A stretch of DNA of 64,000 nt. It comes from Cristatella mucedo (lineage: Eukaryota > Bryozoa > Phylactolaemata > Cristatellidae). The stretch spans positions 11,342,501 to 11,406,500 of the forward strand of contig WPIO01000001.1 of NCBI GenBank assembly GCA_009760855.2, written 5' to 3'. Under the pieces are notes generated by a model. That model was not told the DNA's origin and did no database searches. It worked only from the letters and a program-made list of their open reading frames with translations. Both the position numbers and the translations under genes were made by a program. Position 1 is the stretch's first letter; the number at the start of each line of letters is the position of its first letter. Positions 33,395-46,751 of the stretch are shown here, in pieces.

Positions 33395-33640
33395 AAAAAC
33401 TCTGAATCTGAGTTCTGGAGCACTCTCAGCAGTGCACGCGGGCATCCACTCAACTGCTTGGCTGACTCTGCTATGCTTCCCACTTTCTCTTTGTTTCGTG
33501 AGGTAAAATCTGTTGACTACCGAATGCGTACCGAAAGCCGCTTAGGCTGTGAGTGCGCTATACAAAACTCTCCTGCGTAACACCCACATATTCTTTGTGG
33601 CTTTGTGGAATTGCAGGCGGAGATACATAGATACATCAAT
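33395..33640 (+). mobile_element. LINE-B 3' end
   Basis: GACTCTGCTATGCTTCCC, TGACTACCGAATGCGTACCG and GCCGCTTAGGCTGTGAGTGC through CTCTCCTGCGTAACACCC, then a tail GGAGATACATAGATACATC, closely match the copy at 43640-43825. Confidence 0.8.
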
Positions 33641-34279
33641 ACACTTTGAAAAATGTGGCACACAGCACTTTTGATTGTTTGATCAGAGGTGCACCTCCCT
33701 GAAACTCCCTAATACCTTTCTAAAAAGGAAAGAGCGGCTCACATTTGGATGACGCTGACGCTGTTCATTTAAGACTTGGTAGACGGTTGCAAGTTAATGT
33801 AGGCCTAGTTTATACGTACGCAGATCGGCTCCGCTTGTTGCAACACTTCGGCTCCGAAGGAGACCATAAGTTTATGCATCTCATTTCTGGGGGGGGGGCT
33901 TGTGCTACAGTGATTTTCTGCTGACGTCTCTAGCCCTGTCTAAAAGGAAATTGGAAAAGTTGGAAAATTGGAGACCCCGGAGTTTTGCAGTGAATTCGCA
34001 TGGCATGGCATGCATTTAGACCTGTGGAAAAAGAACGATACTCTTTGAATCCCCAAAAAATAGGATAGCCCTTTTAGTAATGGACTCGTATTGTGCACAC
34101 TGAAAGTATCTTGACACCCCTTTTGGCCCTATCAGTACATTTAAAAACGTGACAAATCTTCATAGACAACTAGCGAATGTTGTGCACCTATTTGCGTGCT
34201 GCAATACAAGCCCGTTGAGCCCTGGCAGCCCCTCACTCGATGCAGTAGGTGGCCTTACAGATGCTCCCTATGCTGCCTG
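33641..34279. other. Intronic sequence, nothing assigned
   Basis: A G9 run lies at about 33890-33898. No element or exon is supported. Confidence 0.3.

Positions 34280-34376
<97 letters not shown>
34280..34376. repeat. Perfect (CTG)32 repeat
   Basis: Ninety-seven bases of uninterrupted TGC/CTG sit in an intron of the TRAF4-like gene. All three plus-strand frames stay open only because of the repeat (poly-Leu, poly-Ala, poly-Cys). Confidence 0.97.
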
Positions 34377-34378
<2 letters not shown>

Positions 34379-34409
34379 CACTGATACCATGGGGGGGCAG
34401 TTGCAATGG

Positions 34410-34634
<225 letters not shown>

Positions 34635-34664
34635 TTGTATGTGTAGGTGTGAGCACACCTACAC

Positions 34665-35707
34665 GTGAGTGCGTGCGTGTACGATTACAGGTATGCACAA
34701 CTGGATTCGTTGTTGTTTGGGTGTTCACGAAATAGATGTCACGCCAATGTATTTGGTCGTAGGTGGTCAAATGTGTCACTCAATCCCTATTGAATGTCAA
34801 ATATAGAGGGCAGTCACTCAACCACCTAAGAAGCAGCAATTAGTTGACTTATTCTCTGTAGGACAGCCAACGAGACAAGTGGCAGGCCTGCGTTAAATGA
34901 GCCTCCCCAGATACACAATACTACTTACACAATAATACTATTTTGATACTGTAAGCTAGCACCATACGCAAGTAAGTGGTAGAGTAATTTTATGGCACTT
35001 CACGAAATTTTTCCGAGATTTGCATGTGCGGCAAATTCGGCACCAACACGCTAACTACCGACCGTATGCAGCTTGTTTATAGTGAGACGCCAGCTGAACA
35101 AATATGCCCTATAAAATGGCATCATCAATAAATATCAGTAGGTGTTCTCAGGTATCAGCGGCTGTTCATAACATATTGGGTGTGCTCAAGCTGGAGCATT
35201 AATTAATTCATAGTATGTGCGATCACTAAAGCTGGCCGATGAGCTTGACCGTGGTCGCCTGTCTCGGAGCAGTCGCGTGCTAAAAAGATGAGATCCTGGA
35301 TCGTTGGCTTCCAATACCCCAGCTGCTCCACCAATAAGACTCGGCTTCAAGCATGGTTATTAACTTGTGTTCCTGTCATTCAGCACTCACTCAGTGGTGT
35401 GTCGTAGTGTGTACGATCGAAATGTAGTAAGCTAAAGGTCAGCCGATTCAGCAGCGGCATTTACAGAGCAGCAGAAGAGCCGCAAGGTGGCAATCACTGC
35501 AGTTTGCAGTGTTCCTTATAGAATTGCGTGAAGCGGTACTCAAACTCACGACCTTCAGAACGAAGAACGAGCATGGTTAGAACAGAGGACAGCATTAGTA
35601 GAACAGAGGATACTCTACAAACACAAACACACGTGTGCTTTCGTGTGCCAAAGAGGTGGCTAGCATGTGTGAGCTGCTGCGAGTAAAGCCACCACTGGAC
35701 ACATACA
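34665..35707. other. Intronic sequence, nothing assigned
   Basis: No recognised element or exon. Confidence 0.3.
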
Positions 35708-35715
35708 CACACAGA

Positions 35716-37844
<2,129 letters not shown>

Positions 37845-38090
37845 CTCCCAAAGCCTGGAGCTCACTCCCGACTGACGTCACGACATCCTCTGACTTGACG
37901 TAATTTTAAAAGGAGCTACTACTAAACACATTTACATGCTTACATTGTGCATGTCACCTCTAGCAAAAAAATGCTTGTTGACATGTGGATGTTACCACTA
38001 ACTATTTGATCATGCTTCCTTTACAGCATACGTAAAGTGTCTAGAAAGAGATTGAGTTCTTTGATGGGGCAATACAAATATATTGGAAAT
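37845..38090 (+). mobile_element. L2-like LINE C-terminus and 3'UTR
   Basis: APKAWSSLPTDV-type wording (CCCAAAGCCTGGAGCTCACT) marks the end of the ORF. GATGTTACCACTAACTATT, ATCATGCTTCCTTTACAGC and a diverged hairpin AGAGATTGAGTTCTTTGATG follow. Confidence 0.7.
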
Positions 38091-38149
38091 TTAAAACGTG
38101 CCTATTTATGACAGCATTTAGTGGGTCCCTGTGATTCACCCTTTAAATG

Positions 38150-38360
38150 CTTATGCGTGCTGATAATGTGCATGCTGCCACTAACCACACTTGCATGCTG
38201 ACCCTGTGCATGTCACCCCTAACCGTGTTATTATTGTTGTTAATCGAGCATGCTACCACTAACCATTCGATCGTGTTTCCTTTGCAGCAAATGTATAGTG
38301 CCTAAAAGAGATTGGGTTCTATGAGGGCGCTTTATCAAATGTGTCCTTATTATTTTTATA
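38150..38360 (+). mobile_element. L2-like LINE 3'UTR
   Basis: GCTGACCCTGTGCATGTCACC, quoted here as CTGACCCTGTGCATGTCACC, then AGCATGCTACCACTAACC, TTTCCTTTGCAGCAAATG and the hairpin AGAGATTGGGTTCTATGAGG follow the family order. It is a tandem neighbour of the copy at 37845. Confidence 0.7.
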
Positions 38361-39278
38361 TTAGATCGCCCTCAAAAGCAGTTTGTATGAATATGTTTGC
38401 TCTTAATCACTGTTTTTCGAAGTCTGGAATTCGTGATGGCCATTCGCACAGGTTGCCCTTTGTCCTAGAATCACAAGAGAGTTTCTAGAATTGCAAGAGA
38501 GTTAAATGAGAATAACAGTATTACTATTCCTAGCAGAGGTGTACCCCACCGGCAACGTATCCACTGACATGAGCATGCGACTAATATAACCAACGGCATC
38601 CGGTTTAGCAGCTGGTCTTTAATCAGTTCTGCCTTACGTCGGAACAGCTGCTAGGCTGACTGAGAAAGCAGCTTCAGCTGCTGCTGCTGACCACCTCAGC
38701 CTACCACAAAGGCAATTGATCATTACCTAACGATCTCAGGACTCCTTTGAAACCTAATGTGCTGATAAAATGTCTGTAATTGAAGGAACATGCCGTTACT
38801 GCTGTTGCAGGATTTTATGTGTTCAGCCGACATTGCCTCAACTTTCCATCATTCATAGCTTGCTCTCTTGGATAAGGCAGCTGTAATGGCTGCTTACCAG
38901 GGGCCCTACTGTGGCAGTCAGCCTGCTTCCTAAGGCTAGCCCGAACTGTCTCCAACCACAGTTGCATTACGGCTGGCTTCTCCAGACACCAATCTGATGT
39001 CTTGAAACTCAACGAACAAATCAGCTGCTCTGCCACTGCCGATGCCTCTACTCTTCGGCTTGTTAACGAGTTCTATCCTCCCCTGCCCACCTGCGCCTGA
39101 TGCTGCTCGGTTGTGAGTTCAAATTGCACATGCCACCGTGCATCTGCCGGGGGGGGGGGGGTCATGCCACTGTCTTACCATAGTTCAAAGCAGAGACAGC
39201 ATCAGCTGGTTGCTCACTCTTTCCTCCGACCTTTTTTTACCATCCTTGGCTTCGTTTCACTCGAGCTTCTCATTGCAG
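38361..39278. other. Intronic sequence up to the last TRAF exon
   Basis: No element is assigned. A G11 run (39150-39160) and a T-rich tract (39229-39275) that could serve as the polypyrimidine tract precede the acceptor CATTGCAG. Confidence 0.35.
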
Positions 39279-39932
39279 GGTTGTCGGAGAGAGCTGGACA
39301 TCCACCAGCTGGAGGCTACGGTCAAGCACCTGAGCCTTGCCTGCGAGGTGATTGGCCAGCAACGCCAGGAGCTCGGAGCACTTCGAGCCCTTACAGCTTC
39401 GGCAGCAGGGAGCACCAGCGGGGAGCTCTACTGGCGAATTCCTGAGTTTCGCCGAAAGCTGGCTGAATGCAAGGCAGCAGCATCGGATGCAACCGATGCT
39501 ACTGCTCCTGCCGTTGCTGCCACTGGTGAGCTGATCAGTCCATCGTTCTACACGAGTCCCGGTGGCTACAAGCTGGCCGTGTCGGCCTTTCCAAATGGAA
39601 ACGGTTCTGGAGAAGGCGAGTGCCTCTCGCTCTACATCAAGGTGCTGCCAGGAGAGTTCGATCACGTGCTCGAGTGGCCGTTCCCACTTACGGTAACGTT
39701 CACGGTGTACGATCAGTGCCCACGAATCGGGCGTGTCAACGTCAGTGAAAGCTTCGTGCCGGATCCCACTTGGAAGCACTTTCAGAAGCCACCACGCGAC
39801 GGCTATCAGACACTAGGCTTCGGCTACCCACGATTCATCTCTCATGCCGAGCTCAAGGCCAGGAGCTACCTACGCGATGACGCTCTGCTCATTCGTGTGT
39901 CTACCGATAGTGCCGAACGCTTGCAAGTGTAG
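39279..39932 (+). CDS. TRAF4: TRAF4-like gene, terminal exon: last zinc finger, linker and MATH/TRAF-C domain
   Basis: The acceptor is CATTGCAG|GGT, phase 0; the exon has 217 codons and stops at TAG 39930-39932. Residues 1-22 finish the last finger (GCRRELDIH, then KHLSLAC). Residues 23-47 are a short linker (GQQRQELGALRAL) where other TRAFs have a coiled coil. Residues about 48-212 are the MATH domain: GELYWRI start, SPSFYTSPGGYKLAV, FPNGNGSGEG, LSLYIKVLPGEFDHVLEWPF, HFQKP, GFGYPRFISH and YLRDDALLIRV. These signatures match TRAF4 more closely than other TRAFs. An Ala-rich stretch (residues about 65-82) lengthens the first loop. The domain trimerises and binds receptor or membrane partners; the cytoplasmic adaptor role is known for the family. 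Confidence 0.96.
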   Translation, partial: GCRRELDIHQLEATVKHLSLACEVIGQQRQELGALRALTASAAGSTSGELYWRIPEFRRKLAECKAAASDATDATAPAVAATGELISPSFYTSPGGYKLAVSAFPNGNGSGEGECLSLYIKVLPGEFDHVLEWPFPLTVTFTVYDQCPRIGRVNVSESFVPDPTWKHFQKPPRDGYQTLGFGYPRFISHAELKARSYLRDDALLIRVSTDSAERLQV

Positions 39933-40430
39933 TGAGCATTAAAGCACAGCGACCGTTGACAAGGATGCTTATGCGGCCAAAGCCGCCCGGCTTTTATGTT
40001 GCACCACATCAGACTGCCATAGCATGCCAATCACTCCATTCTAACAGTTTACAGCCTCACCAATACTGACAGCAGGTTGGTGGCTAGTTACACCCCTCCA
40101 AGAGTCAAAACAGTCTATTTTATTTGTTTTATTTCCTTATCTTATCGTGCTCAAACTCTGCCTTCTCATTTTGTAAGTCCTATATATGCTCTCACTAGAT
40201 CAGTTGTGGTATCTGTCGTAGCTCAGTTTATCTCTCCTTAAACTGTCTGTCTCAACCCCCCACCAGCCTGTATTACTAGTGCCTCTCCTTCTCTATCTAC
40301 CTTGTCTCTCTAACTCACCCAACCTCTATCATCATCTTACCCACTAACTCTCTTTTTCTTCCTTCTCTTTCTCTCTCTCTCTATTTCTCGCTCTTCCTAC
40401 TTATGTATGTATGTTTATCTGTGTACTTGC
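39933..40430 (+). other. TRAF4: 3' flank / probable 3'UTR of the TRAF4-like gene
   Basis: ATTAAA at 39938-39943 lies only 5 bp after the stop and would be unusually close for a polyadenylation signal; TTTTATTTGTTTTATTTCC at about 40118 is another U-rich candidate region. The sequence becomes pyrimidine-rich toward 40430. The true 3' end is not determined. Confidence 0.4.
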
Positions 40431-40762
<332 letters not shown>

Positions 40763-41503
40763 GTACGATGAGCATTCGAGAGCAAGCCGTGCAAACTATG
40801 TGCGGTGGCAGCAGCTGGTATCAGTAAAGCTTGTTCGGGGGTGCACTTGCTTGGATCCCAACAGGACGTGGGAGATGCAAGGCCTCCGGTAATCAGGTAC
40901 CAATTGCGATTAGCATGGTAACAACTGCTCCTAATTGTGCTTCAGAGAAGGCTCTTGGTTGGCCTCCAGAAATTAACCCCCTGGTGCTGCTGCTGCTACG
41001 TGGTGCACTTCCTAGCCATATTAATGGCTCGCCGTGACCGCACACAGCTCGTATGACGAAACACGTCTCAAAACGTCTTCCGGTGGTCATAATGGACTGC
41101 TTAAGCACCTGTCACCCGCAGAGGAGCACTGCCGGGGCATGGGCTATCTGTGGTAACTCCTTCAGAGCGCTTGGCTCAAAGTCTGAAGGCTCCATTTTTA
41201 TCCACAAGTTAGCATTTCCCGTGCTCTAGTCGGCATATGCCCCAGTCAGCATTTATATTTGTGGCATATTGCCCTAAAACCATGACCACAACAGTTTGTA
41301 CACCAACCGGTTCTTAAAGCGTTCAGTAGTCATAAACATGCCAGGTGAGCTCACGTTGTCATGCACAGCGTTCTGTGTTGCCTCTTCCACACATTAATGG
41401 TTATACTCAGATGCTGTCTGCTTACATTAGCCGGAGGGCACAGAGTCCCAGCACTAACTTTAGAATACGCGCTAGTTAAGCTAGATAAGCATCTTCTGGC
41501 TGC

Positions 41504-41872
41504 ATGAATAAGGACAATCGATATTCTAAAATTGACGCACAGTGGGTTGCAGTAACGCCTGAAAGCTACGAATTCACGACGAATCTCGCTATCCGTGTTT
41601 GCTCGGCTGACCGACGACTGCAACGCTTCGAGTCTGATAACTTACGTAAAGCTTACTTGCAGCTCCACGATGAAGCAGCAATATCATTTAACCCAGCGCC
41701 AGCTTGGTCTGAATATGCAAGCTCACATTTATGGCAACAATCTATGAGTACACACAGTGTGTTGGTAATGCTTTCCAGAGTGCCATTTCCCATGGCAGTT
41801 GCAATGCAAAAGGGAAGCATTGAAGGACGCCTGCACGAGTCTACGATGCAGAAGTTCAATCCGAGATGCTAA
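41504..41872 (+). CDS. Unrecognised small ORF (hypothetical)
   Basis: The frame begins MNKDNRYSKIDAQWVAV and ends QKFNPRC just inside an inverted repeat. It has no signal peptide or membrane segment and no motif I know. It is longer than most frames in similar composition but could be chance; opposite-strand frames overlap its 3' half. Confidence 0.15.
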   Translation: MNKDNRYSKIDAQWVAVTPESYEFTTNLAIRVCSADRRLQRFESDNLRKAYLQLHDEAAISFNPAPAWSEYASSHLWQQSMSTHSVLVMLSRVPFPMAVAMQKGSIEGRLHESTMQKFNPRC

Positions 41873-41948
41873 ATGGAAATCATTTGCAGCCATGGGACAC
41901 CACACAGCATAGTTCCTCCGGCAGTACAAATGGTCACCATTTAGCATT
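41865..41948. repeat. Imperfect 22-bp inverted repeat
   Basis: GATGCTAAATGGAAATCATT(TG) and the complement of CAAATGGTCACCATTTAGCA(TT) match at 17 of 22 positions, including ATGCTAAATGG and CATTTG, separated by 40 bp. It could be a small foldback element. Confidence 0.6.
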
Positions 41949-42199
41949 AAGCGTCAGCGAAGAAACCGGCTGGGAAAGGGCTAACTGGATTGTCAATACC
42001 ACACTTGACTTTATGGAATTCCTAACCTCTTCATACCAGTCTCTAAAGTTCTGTCCTGCCGTGGTCCTGGACGGGCACTACTGCCAGGTCCCAGTAATAA
42101 GACCAGTGTACTCGCTGGTCTTCATAGCTGACCTTAAGGGTAAGCGAACGATTGAGAGAATTAGACTGCAGATTCCGTGCAGATGCAACGGTATATATG

Positions 42200-42965
42200 C
42201 TGGCAGAGCCGATTTTGAACGCTAAACTTTCCAGCTTCTGAATCACACTTGGTTTGCATAACTAGTAAGTTAGTTTTAACGTCACTCAATTTGAGAAGGT
42301 TTGCTTGGATCCCTTTGCTGATGTCAAGAATACATGCCGCAAGGGATTTGAGAGAATAACTCGACGTGCTGGAGGGCTGAATGGGATCGAAGCAAAGGTG
42401 CAGCTGAGTGTCACCTGCATAGAAATGAAAGCCTAGAGTGAGCAAGAGGTACAGTATCAGCTGTGAAAAGAAGGAAGCGGATCAAGCAAAGAGTCTTGAA
42501 GAAGTAGCCCACACATTAGTGGTACACACTACGATAATCTATGTTCGTTCACATCAATACCCTGAAATCTCCCGCTGACGTAGAATTTGAACTATTGCAG
42601 TGCTGTGCCAGTGATGCCAGGCGAGATGAGAAGCGATCGAGAAGGACTTGGTGATCAATAGTATCAAACGCTGCCGAAAGATCAAGCAAAACAAGCAGAG
42701 ACCCTTAACCTAAGTCTGTATTCCTGAGAAGGTTGTTCTACACACGAAGCAATGCTGACTTGGCGGAGTGGTTACCTCTAAAACCAGACTGGAACTTGCA
42801 TGCAAGGTTTGAGATTTCAATGTAAGAGTGCTGCAGGTCTGCCACAACTCATTCTAATGTCTTTGATAGGAACGGAAAAGGAGACTGGATGGAAGCTGCT
42901 TAACTTCTTACGGCCTATCTTTGCTTTCCTAATTAGAGGCCTAACTACAGTCTTTTTGTAAAAAA
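42200..42965 (-). mobile_element. L2-like LINE, RT part (downstream half of split element)
   Basis: The minus strand encodes decayed RT motifs, including LGFHFYAGDTQLHLCFD (mutated YADD) and a LLDLSAAFDTIDH-like region near 42650-42690. Frameshifts and stops are common. It is the continuation of the EN-containing part at 43826-45290, separated by an inserted LINE-B. Confidence 0.8.
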
Positions 42966-43825
42966 TTTAACTACCTCTTTAGTTCTGTCTCGGCTTGATT
43001 ATTGTAATTCCCTTTTGGCTGGGCTGCCAAAGAAAGCTATTATGCCACTACAGCGGACTATGAATATGGCTGCAAGGCTGGTCTTCAAGTTCCAGCGGTT
43101 TGAGCACGTGCCTCCGTTGCTGAAAGAGCTAAGATGAGCCGTGATGGCGCACTAGGTAAGGCGGTTGCTTTCACGACCTCGTTCCCGAGGTCGTGGGTTC
43201 GATTCCTGCGGTGGGCGATCCTTTATTGCCACTGCAAGCGGTGGTGATAGCCGTAAAGGCTCTTCTGTCGCTATACAAAAAGAGGCTGTTTAATCAGTTA
43301 GGATTTTTTTATGATGGTTGCCGGTTGAGCAAAGGATACAGAGCAAAGTTCTTACGCTGACCCACAAGGCCCGCCACGGCTTGGCTCCTTTGTACCTAGC
43401 TGAACTGCTGCATCAGTTTCAGCCTGCTCGTGTCCTGAGGTTCTGTGTGGACAATAAATTAGCTGTCCCATTTCTCCACTTAAAGACAGTTGGCGACAGA
43501 AGCTTTAGCTCTGCAGGTCTTAGACTGTGGAACTCGCTTCCACAATTCTTACGCAATGACAACTACTCTCCTACTGCCGATTATGGCACATCTTTTTCAG
43601 CGGTCCTGAGCTGCTACTTCTATGCTACTCACTACCTCAACTGCTCTCCTGACTCTGCTATGCTTCCCACTTTCTCTTTGTTTCGTGAGACGAAGTCTGT
43701 TGGCTACCAAATGCGTACCGAAAGCCGCTTAGGCTGTGAGTGCGCTTTACAAAACTCTCCTGCGTAACACTCGGGTGGTCTTTATGACTTTGTGGGGTTA
43801 CAGACGGAGATACATTACATTGCAT
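42966..43825 (+). mobile_element. LINE-B, 5'-truncated, inserted in the L2-like LINE
   Basis: It is the longest LINE-B copy: [20 protein letters not shown] and [13 protein letters not shown] insert (43136-43309), then WLPVEQRIQSKVLTLTHKA, LAELLHQFQPARVL, AGLRLWNSLPQFLRN and the end LQNSPA. The 3' tail is GTTACAGACGGAGATACATT with (ATTAC)n. TTTTTG repeats at both junctions (CTTTTTGTAAA at 42951-42961 and TTTTTGAAAGG at 43825-43835) look like a target-site duplication. Confidence 0.85.
43136..43309 (+). mobile_element. SINE-B inserted in LINE-B
   Basis: GAGCCGTGATGGCGCACTAG, GAGGTCGTGGGTTCGATTCC, GCGATCCTTTATTGCCAC and TCTGTCGCTATACAAAAAG give a full SINE-B. It interrupts a LINE-B codon stretch (LKELR ... 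WLPVEQRI). GATG is found on both sides, a possible short target-site duplication. Confidence 0.88.
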
Positions 43826-45290
43826 TTTTGAAAGGTGCATGAATATGACAGGAGGCTAAGGCTAAGGACATATTTATTATGTTAATTATGCATAGCAGCA
43901 GCAGATCTATGCATCGTAGATGTAGGACAGTGGGAACTTGGTCTAGAGGACTAGTAATCTTCTTTGACTGGGAGATGAATTTCAGGACGACGTCACTCGT
44001 AGCCTCCTTGAATCTAGACATTGAGGTGCTGCACGGAATTGAGGGAAAGGAGTCGTGCGGGGTTATTAGTGACGGACAGGAAGCTAGAGGGGATGCTGCC
44101 ACCTGATGGTGATGGACTCATTGATCTTGTCTATCTTGCTGACGGGGAAGCTAGAGAAGCGATCAGCTAGATTACCACAAGGATCACTAGGTAAGGAGCT
44201 GACCTGGGAGACTAGGTAAGGAGCTAACCTGGGAGACTAGGTAAGGAGCTAACCTGGGAGACTAGGTAAGGAGCTAACCTGGGAGACTAGGTAAGGAGCT
44301 AACCTGGGAGAGGTTACGGAAATGGGTTGGTAGGAGCATCAGTGTTTTTGGATTTGTGTCTATGAAGCAGAAATAAATGTATAGCAGTCCGGCTTGACCT
44401 TTGCTAGGATCAATCGGTATGATCTCGAGTAGTCTTTGTATGCCTGTCGATGGACATTCAGTCCTGATCTTTTGTATGCTTTCTCAAGCTTGCGCTTAGT
44501 AGACGTAGTAAGTTTAGTGTCTTCGGTAAACCATAGGCAGTCAGGGTGAGAGGGCGCATTACGCTTAGTCAGAGGTACCAACTTTTTAAGCAAGTCAGCA
44601 AGCGTCGTGTCGTAGCTTACTACCAACGATGACAGGTCGGAAGAGGGATTGAGCAGCCGGGGCGAAGAAGATATTTTTCGCAGATAGCATCGATGTCAAG
44701 GTTCTCGAGGTTTCGTGATTCACATATGATTTTGGATGCGGATGGCGACACATTGTGTAGATTCAATGAGATCCGCATGTGGTCAGAGGAGCATAAGTTT
44801 GTAATGAAAGGGGATTGATAGCATACACTTGCCGGAGAATATTTGACCGAGTGTGACCCTTGTTGTGAGTGCGGTCATGCACATGAGCCACGTGAGAAAA
44901 TGAGTCAATCAGTGCACGAAATTCAGCACTGAAAACGTCAGTTAAGTTGTCAAGATGAATGTTAAAGTCACCAATTACGAGGAAAAATAGATTTCTTGCA
45001 CACAGAACCGAATTGAGATCGTGGAAATCTGAGATAAAGGACGACTTGGTACACGGGGCAATAGATTACAACCACCGTTGGAAACTTGCAGTCAGATTTA
45101 CACAAAACAAGAGATTTGAAGCACTGCTTCAATGGGATTGCAAACGATTTGAAATTGAGGGAGGAATGTGCAACAATAACGACTAATCCACCAGTATATG
45201 CGCCTTCCTTTTCACCCGGCATTCGGATGTGCCGAGAAAGAGATTTAGCTCTATTGTTGCTCTATTTAATGTCATTTTAATTATTATTAC
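43826..45290 (-). mobile_element. L2-like LINE, endonuclease and linker part
   Basis: The minus strand encodes GGLVVIVAHSSLNFKSF (EN domain, 45110-45200), the LVIGDFNIHLDN motif (44940-44980, the catalytic GDFN of AP-like endonucleases), a linker with KRKLEKAYKRSGLNVHRQAY (44410-44480) and SDVVLKFISQSKKITSPLD (43935-44010) just before the RT. Stops and a 25-bp tandem expansion (44186-44310) disrupt it. Confidence 0.82.
44186..44310. repeat. Five-copy 25-bp minisatellite
   Basis: Five units of 25 bp beginning ACTAGGTAAGGAGCT, nearly identical (first has G for A in GCTGACC), lie inside the L2-like LINE linker region. The expansion is younger than the LINE insertion. Confidence 0.97.
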
Positions 45291-45317
45291 TACAAAGAGG
45301 GTTAGGTATGGGTAGGG

Positions 45318-45480
45318 TCGTGATAGTCCATGAGGTAAGGTGCTCACTCTTCCCAACCGAGGTCGTTGGTTCGAATCCTGCAGTGGGCGATCCTTTACTG
45401 CCAACTGCCAGCGGCGGTGATAGCGGTTGAAGCTCTTCTGCTGCTATACAAATGAGGAGGCTGCTAAATCACCTAGTATG
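45318..45480 (+). mobile_element. SINE-B copy
   Basis: CATGAGGTAAGGTGCTCAC and GGTCGTTGGTTCGAATCC (B box), then GTGGGCGATCCTTTACTGCC, CGGCGGTGATAGCGGTTG and GCTCTTCTGCTGCTATAC. It is diverged but complete. Confidence 0.8.
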
Positions 45481-45649
45481 CTAACCAGCTAAATTAGGTA
45501 TACGGGTCTATGTATAGTGACACATAGTTAGCGTGGTGAATGCAATATATACTGTATATATGCGAATGCAGCCACGCCCCCACGGGCATTACGCACGCTC
45601 ACACCCTCAAGCGACCTAGCGCTCGCGTATGATTGTTTGGTGTGCGGCG

Positions 45650-45975
45650 ACGTGCTTGACGCCGCTGCTAGCGTCCCACGCTACTGCTTTCTTAGGCAAA
45701 GACATCTACTCTCCTGCAGCCGACTACGGTGCATTCTTTCCAGCCGTCTTGAACTGCTACTTCCGTGCTATTTACTACCTATACTTCTCTCCCGACTCAG
45801 CTGTGCGTCTCAGTTTCTCTTTGTTGCTTGAAACGAAGCCTGTTGGCTCCCGAATAGCACCGAAAGCCGCTTACGCTCTGTGCGCTGCACTATAGAAAAC
45901 TCGCCTGCGTAACACCTACATTGTCTCTGTAGCTTTGTGGAGTCACAGATGGAGATACTTTACATTAAATTACAT
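45650..45975 (+). mobile_element. LINE-B 3' end
   Basis: AAGACATCTACTCTCCTGC, GACTCAGCTGTGCGTCTC, AACGAAGCCTGTTGGCTCCC, ATAGAAAACTCGCCTGCG and the tail GGAGTCACAGATGGAGATAC match the family. It follows SINE-B at a 170-bp distance. Confidence 0.7.
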
Positions 45976-46008
45976 GCAGGCAACTAGCCAGCTCTCCAAA
46001 CAAATCGA

Positions 46009-46112
46009 CCTAGGCACGGACCCGCCGCTCGGCAGCTCAGAGCCTAGGCCTACCGGATGCATAGGGGCCCTAGGCAAATTTGCAGCCTAGGCCCGACCTT
46101 GCCCGGCCTAGG
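46009..46112. repeat. Cluster of five CCTAGG palindromes
   Basis: CCTAGG occurs at 46009, 46043, 46069, 46086 and 46107, each within GCCTAGGC-like context. A degenerate short repeat or binding-site cluster is possible. Confidence 0.6.
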
Positions 46113-46319
46113 CGTGGCTACGAGCCTGATTACATGTCGTATCCGCCTGTTGGCTACAGCGTCCACTACGTTGGTCGGCTCCGAGGCATCTACGACTCCC
46201 AATCCAGCAGAGTAAATACCGACCCCCTTTCGCTGACCGTTGAACTGCAGTAACTTATCCAAGTAGAGCTCTGATATGCACCACCGAGTGGTTCGGCGCC
46301 TGCGAAGTCCGGTGACGAT

Positions 46320-46751
46320 TGCGATCGACCTCATGGCGCCAAGCTACTCGCGATATCGAGTCATCGTGAAATTGTTCGGCATACGACGAAATCGCTCATC
46401 GACGCCAACCGTCTCACGGCAACCCAGCCACCACCGTTGAACAACTCCACCCTGCCGGCTGCCATTCATTACCTGAACTACACCCGGCTTAGCCCAGACC
46501 AACTACCCGCATTCTCAACCCTAAACACGACGGCTGCACTTGCCACGGTCGTCTTTGTCGTCGGACTTCCTTCGTCGACAGCCAACTTCGACGACGGAGA
46601 TGACATTCGTGGTTTCGGGGCGGCGCTCCCACGCGACCCCGCCTCGCTACCACCGAGGAAGTTTCTGCCCTGGCGCGGCCGGAGGCCGTTGCCGCGTGAG
46701 CTCGCAGCCGCCCCCCCCCCGCAGCCGCGCGCCGGCGGCTTTCTGGTGTAA
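46320..46751 (+). other. Open frame of unknown origin
   Basis: A frame open from before 46350 to 46751 reads KSLIDANRLTATQ, NNSTLPAAIHYLNYTRLSP and FVVGLPSSTANFDDGDD. The first half has non-GC-extreme composition and resembles a protein, perhaps an LTR-retrotransposon relic; I cannot name it. The second half runs into a CpG island. Confidence 0.2.

Larger units (their letters stand above)
40763..42199. other. Intergenic sequence with a 122-codon open frame
   Basis: No element is recognised. An ATG-initiated frame at 41504-41872 (+) is open for 122 codons in ordinary GC content; its residues show no known domain. An imperfect 22-bp inverted repeat spans 41865-41948. Confidence 0.25.

Noticed and set aside
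44186-44310. CRISPR-like array
   Set aside because: The 25-bp units are directly contiguous without spacers, and the genome is eukaryotic; it is a minisatellite.
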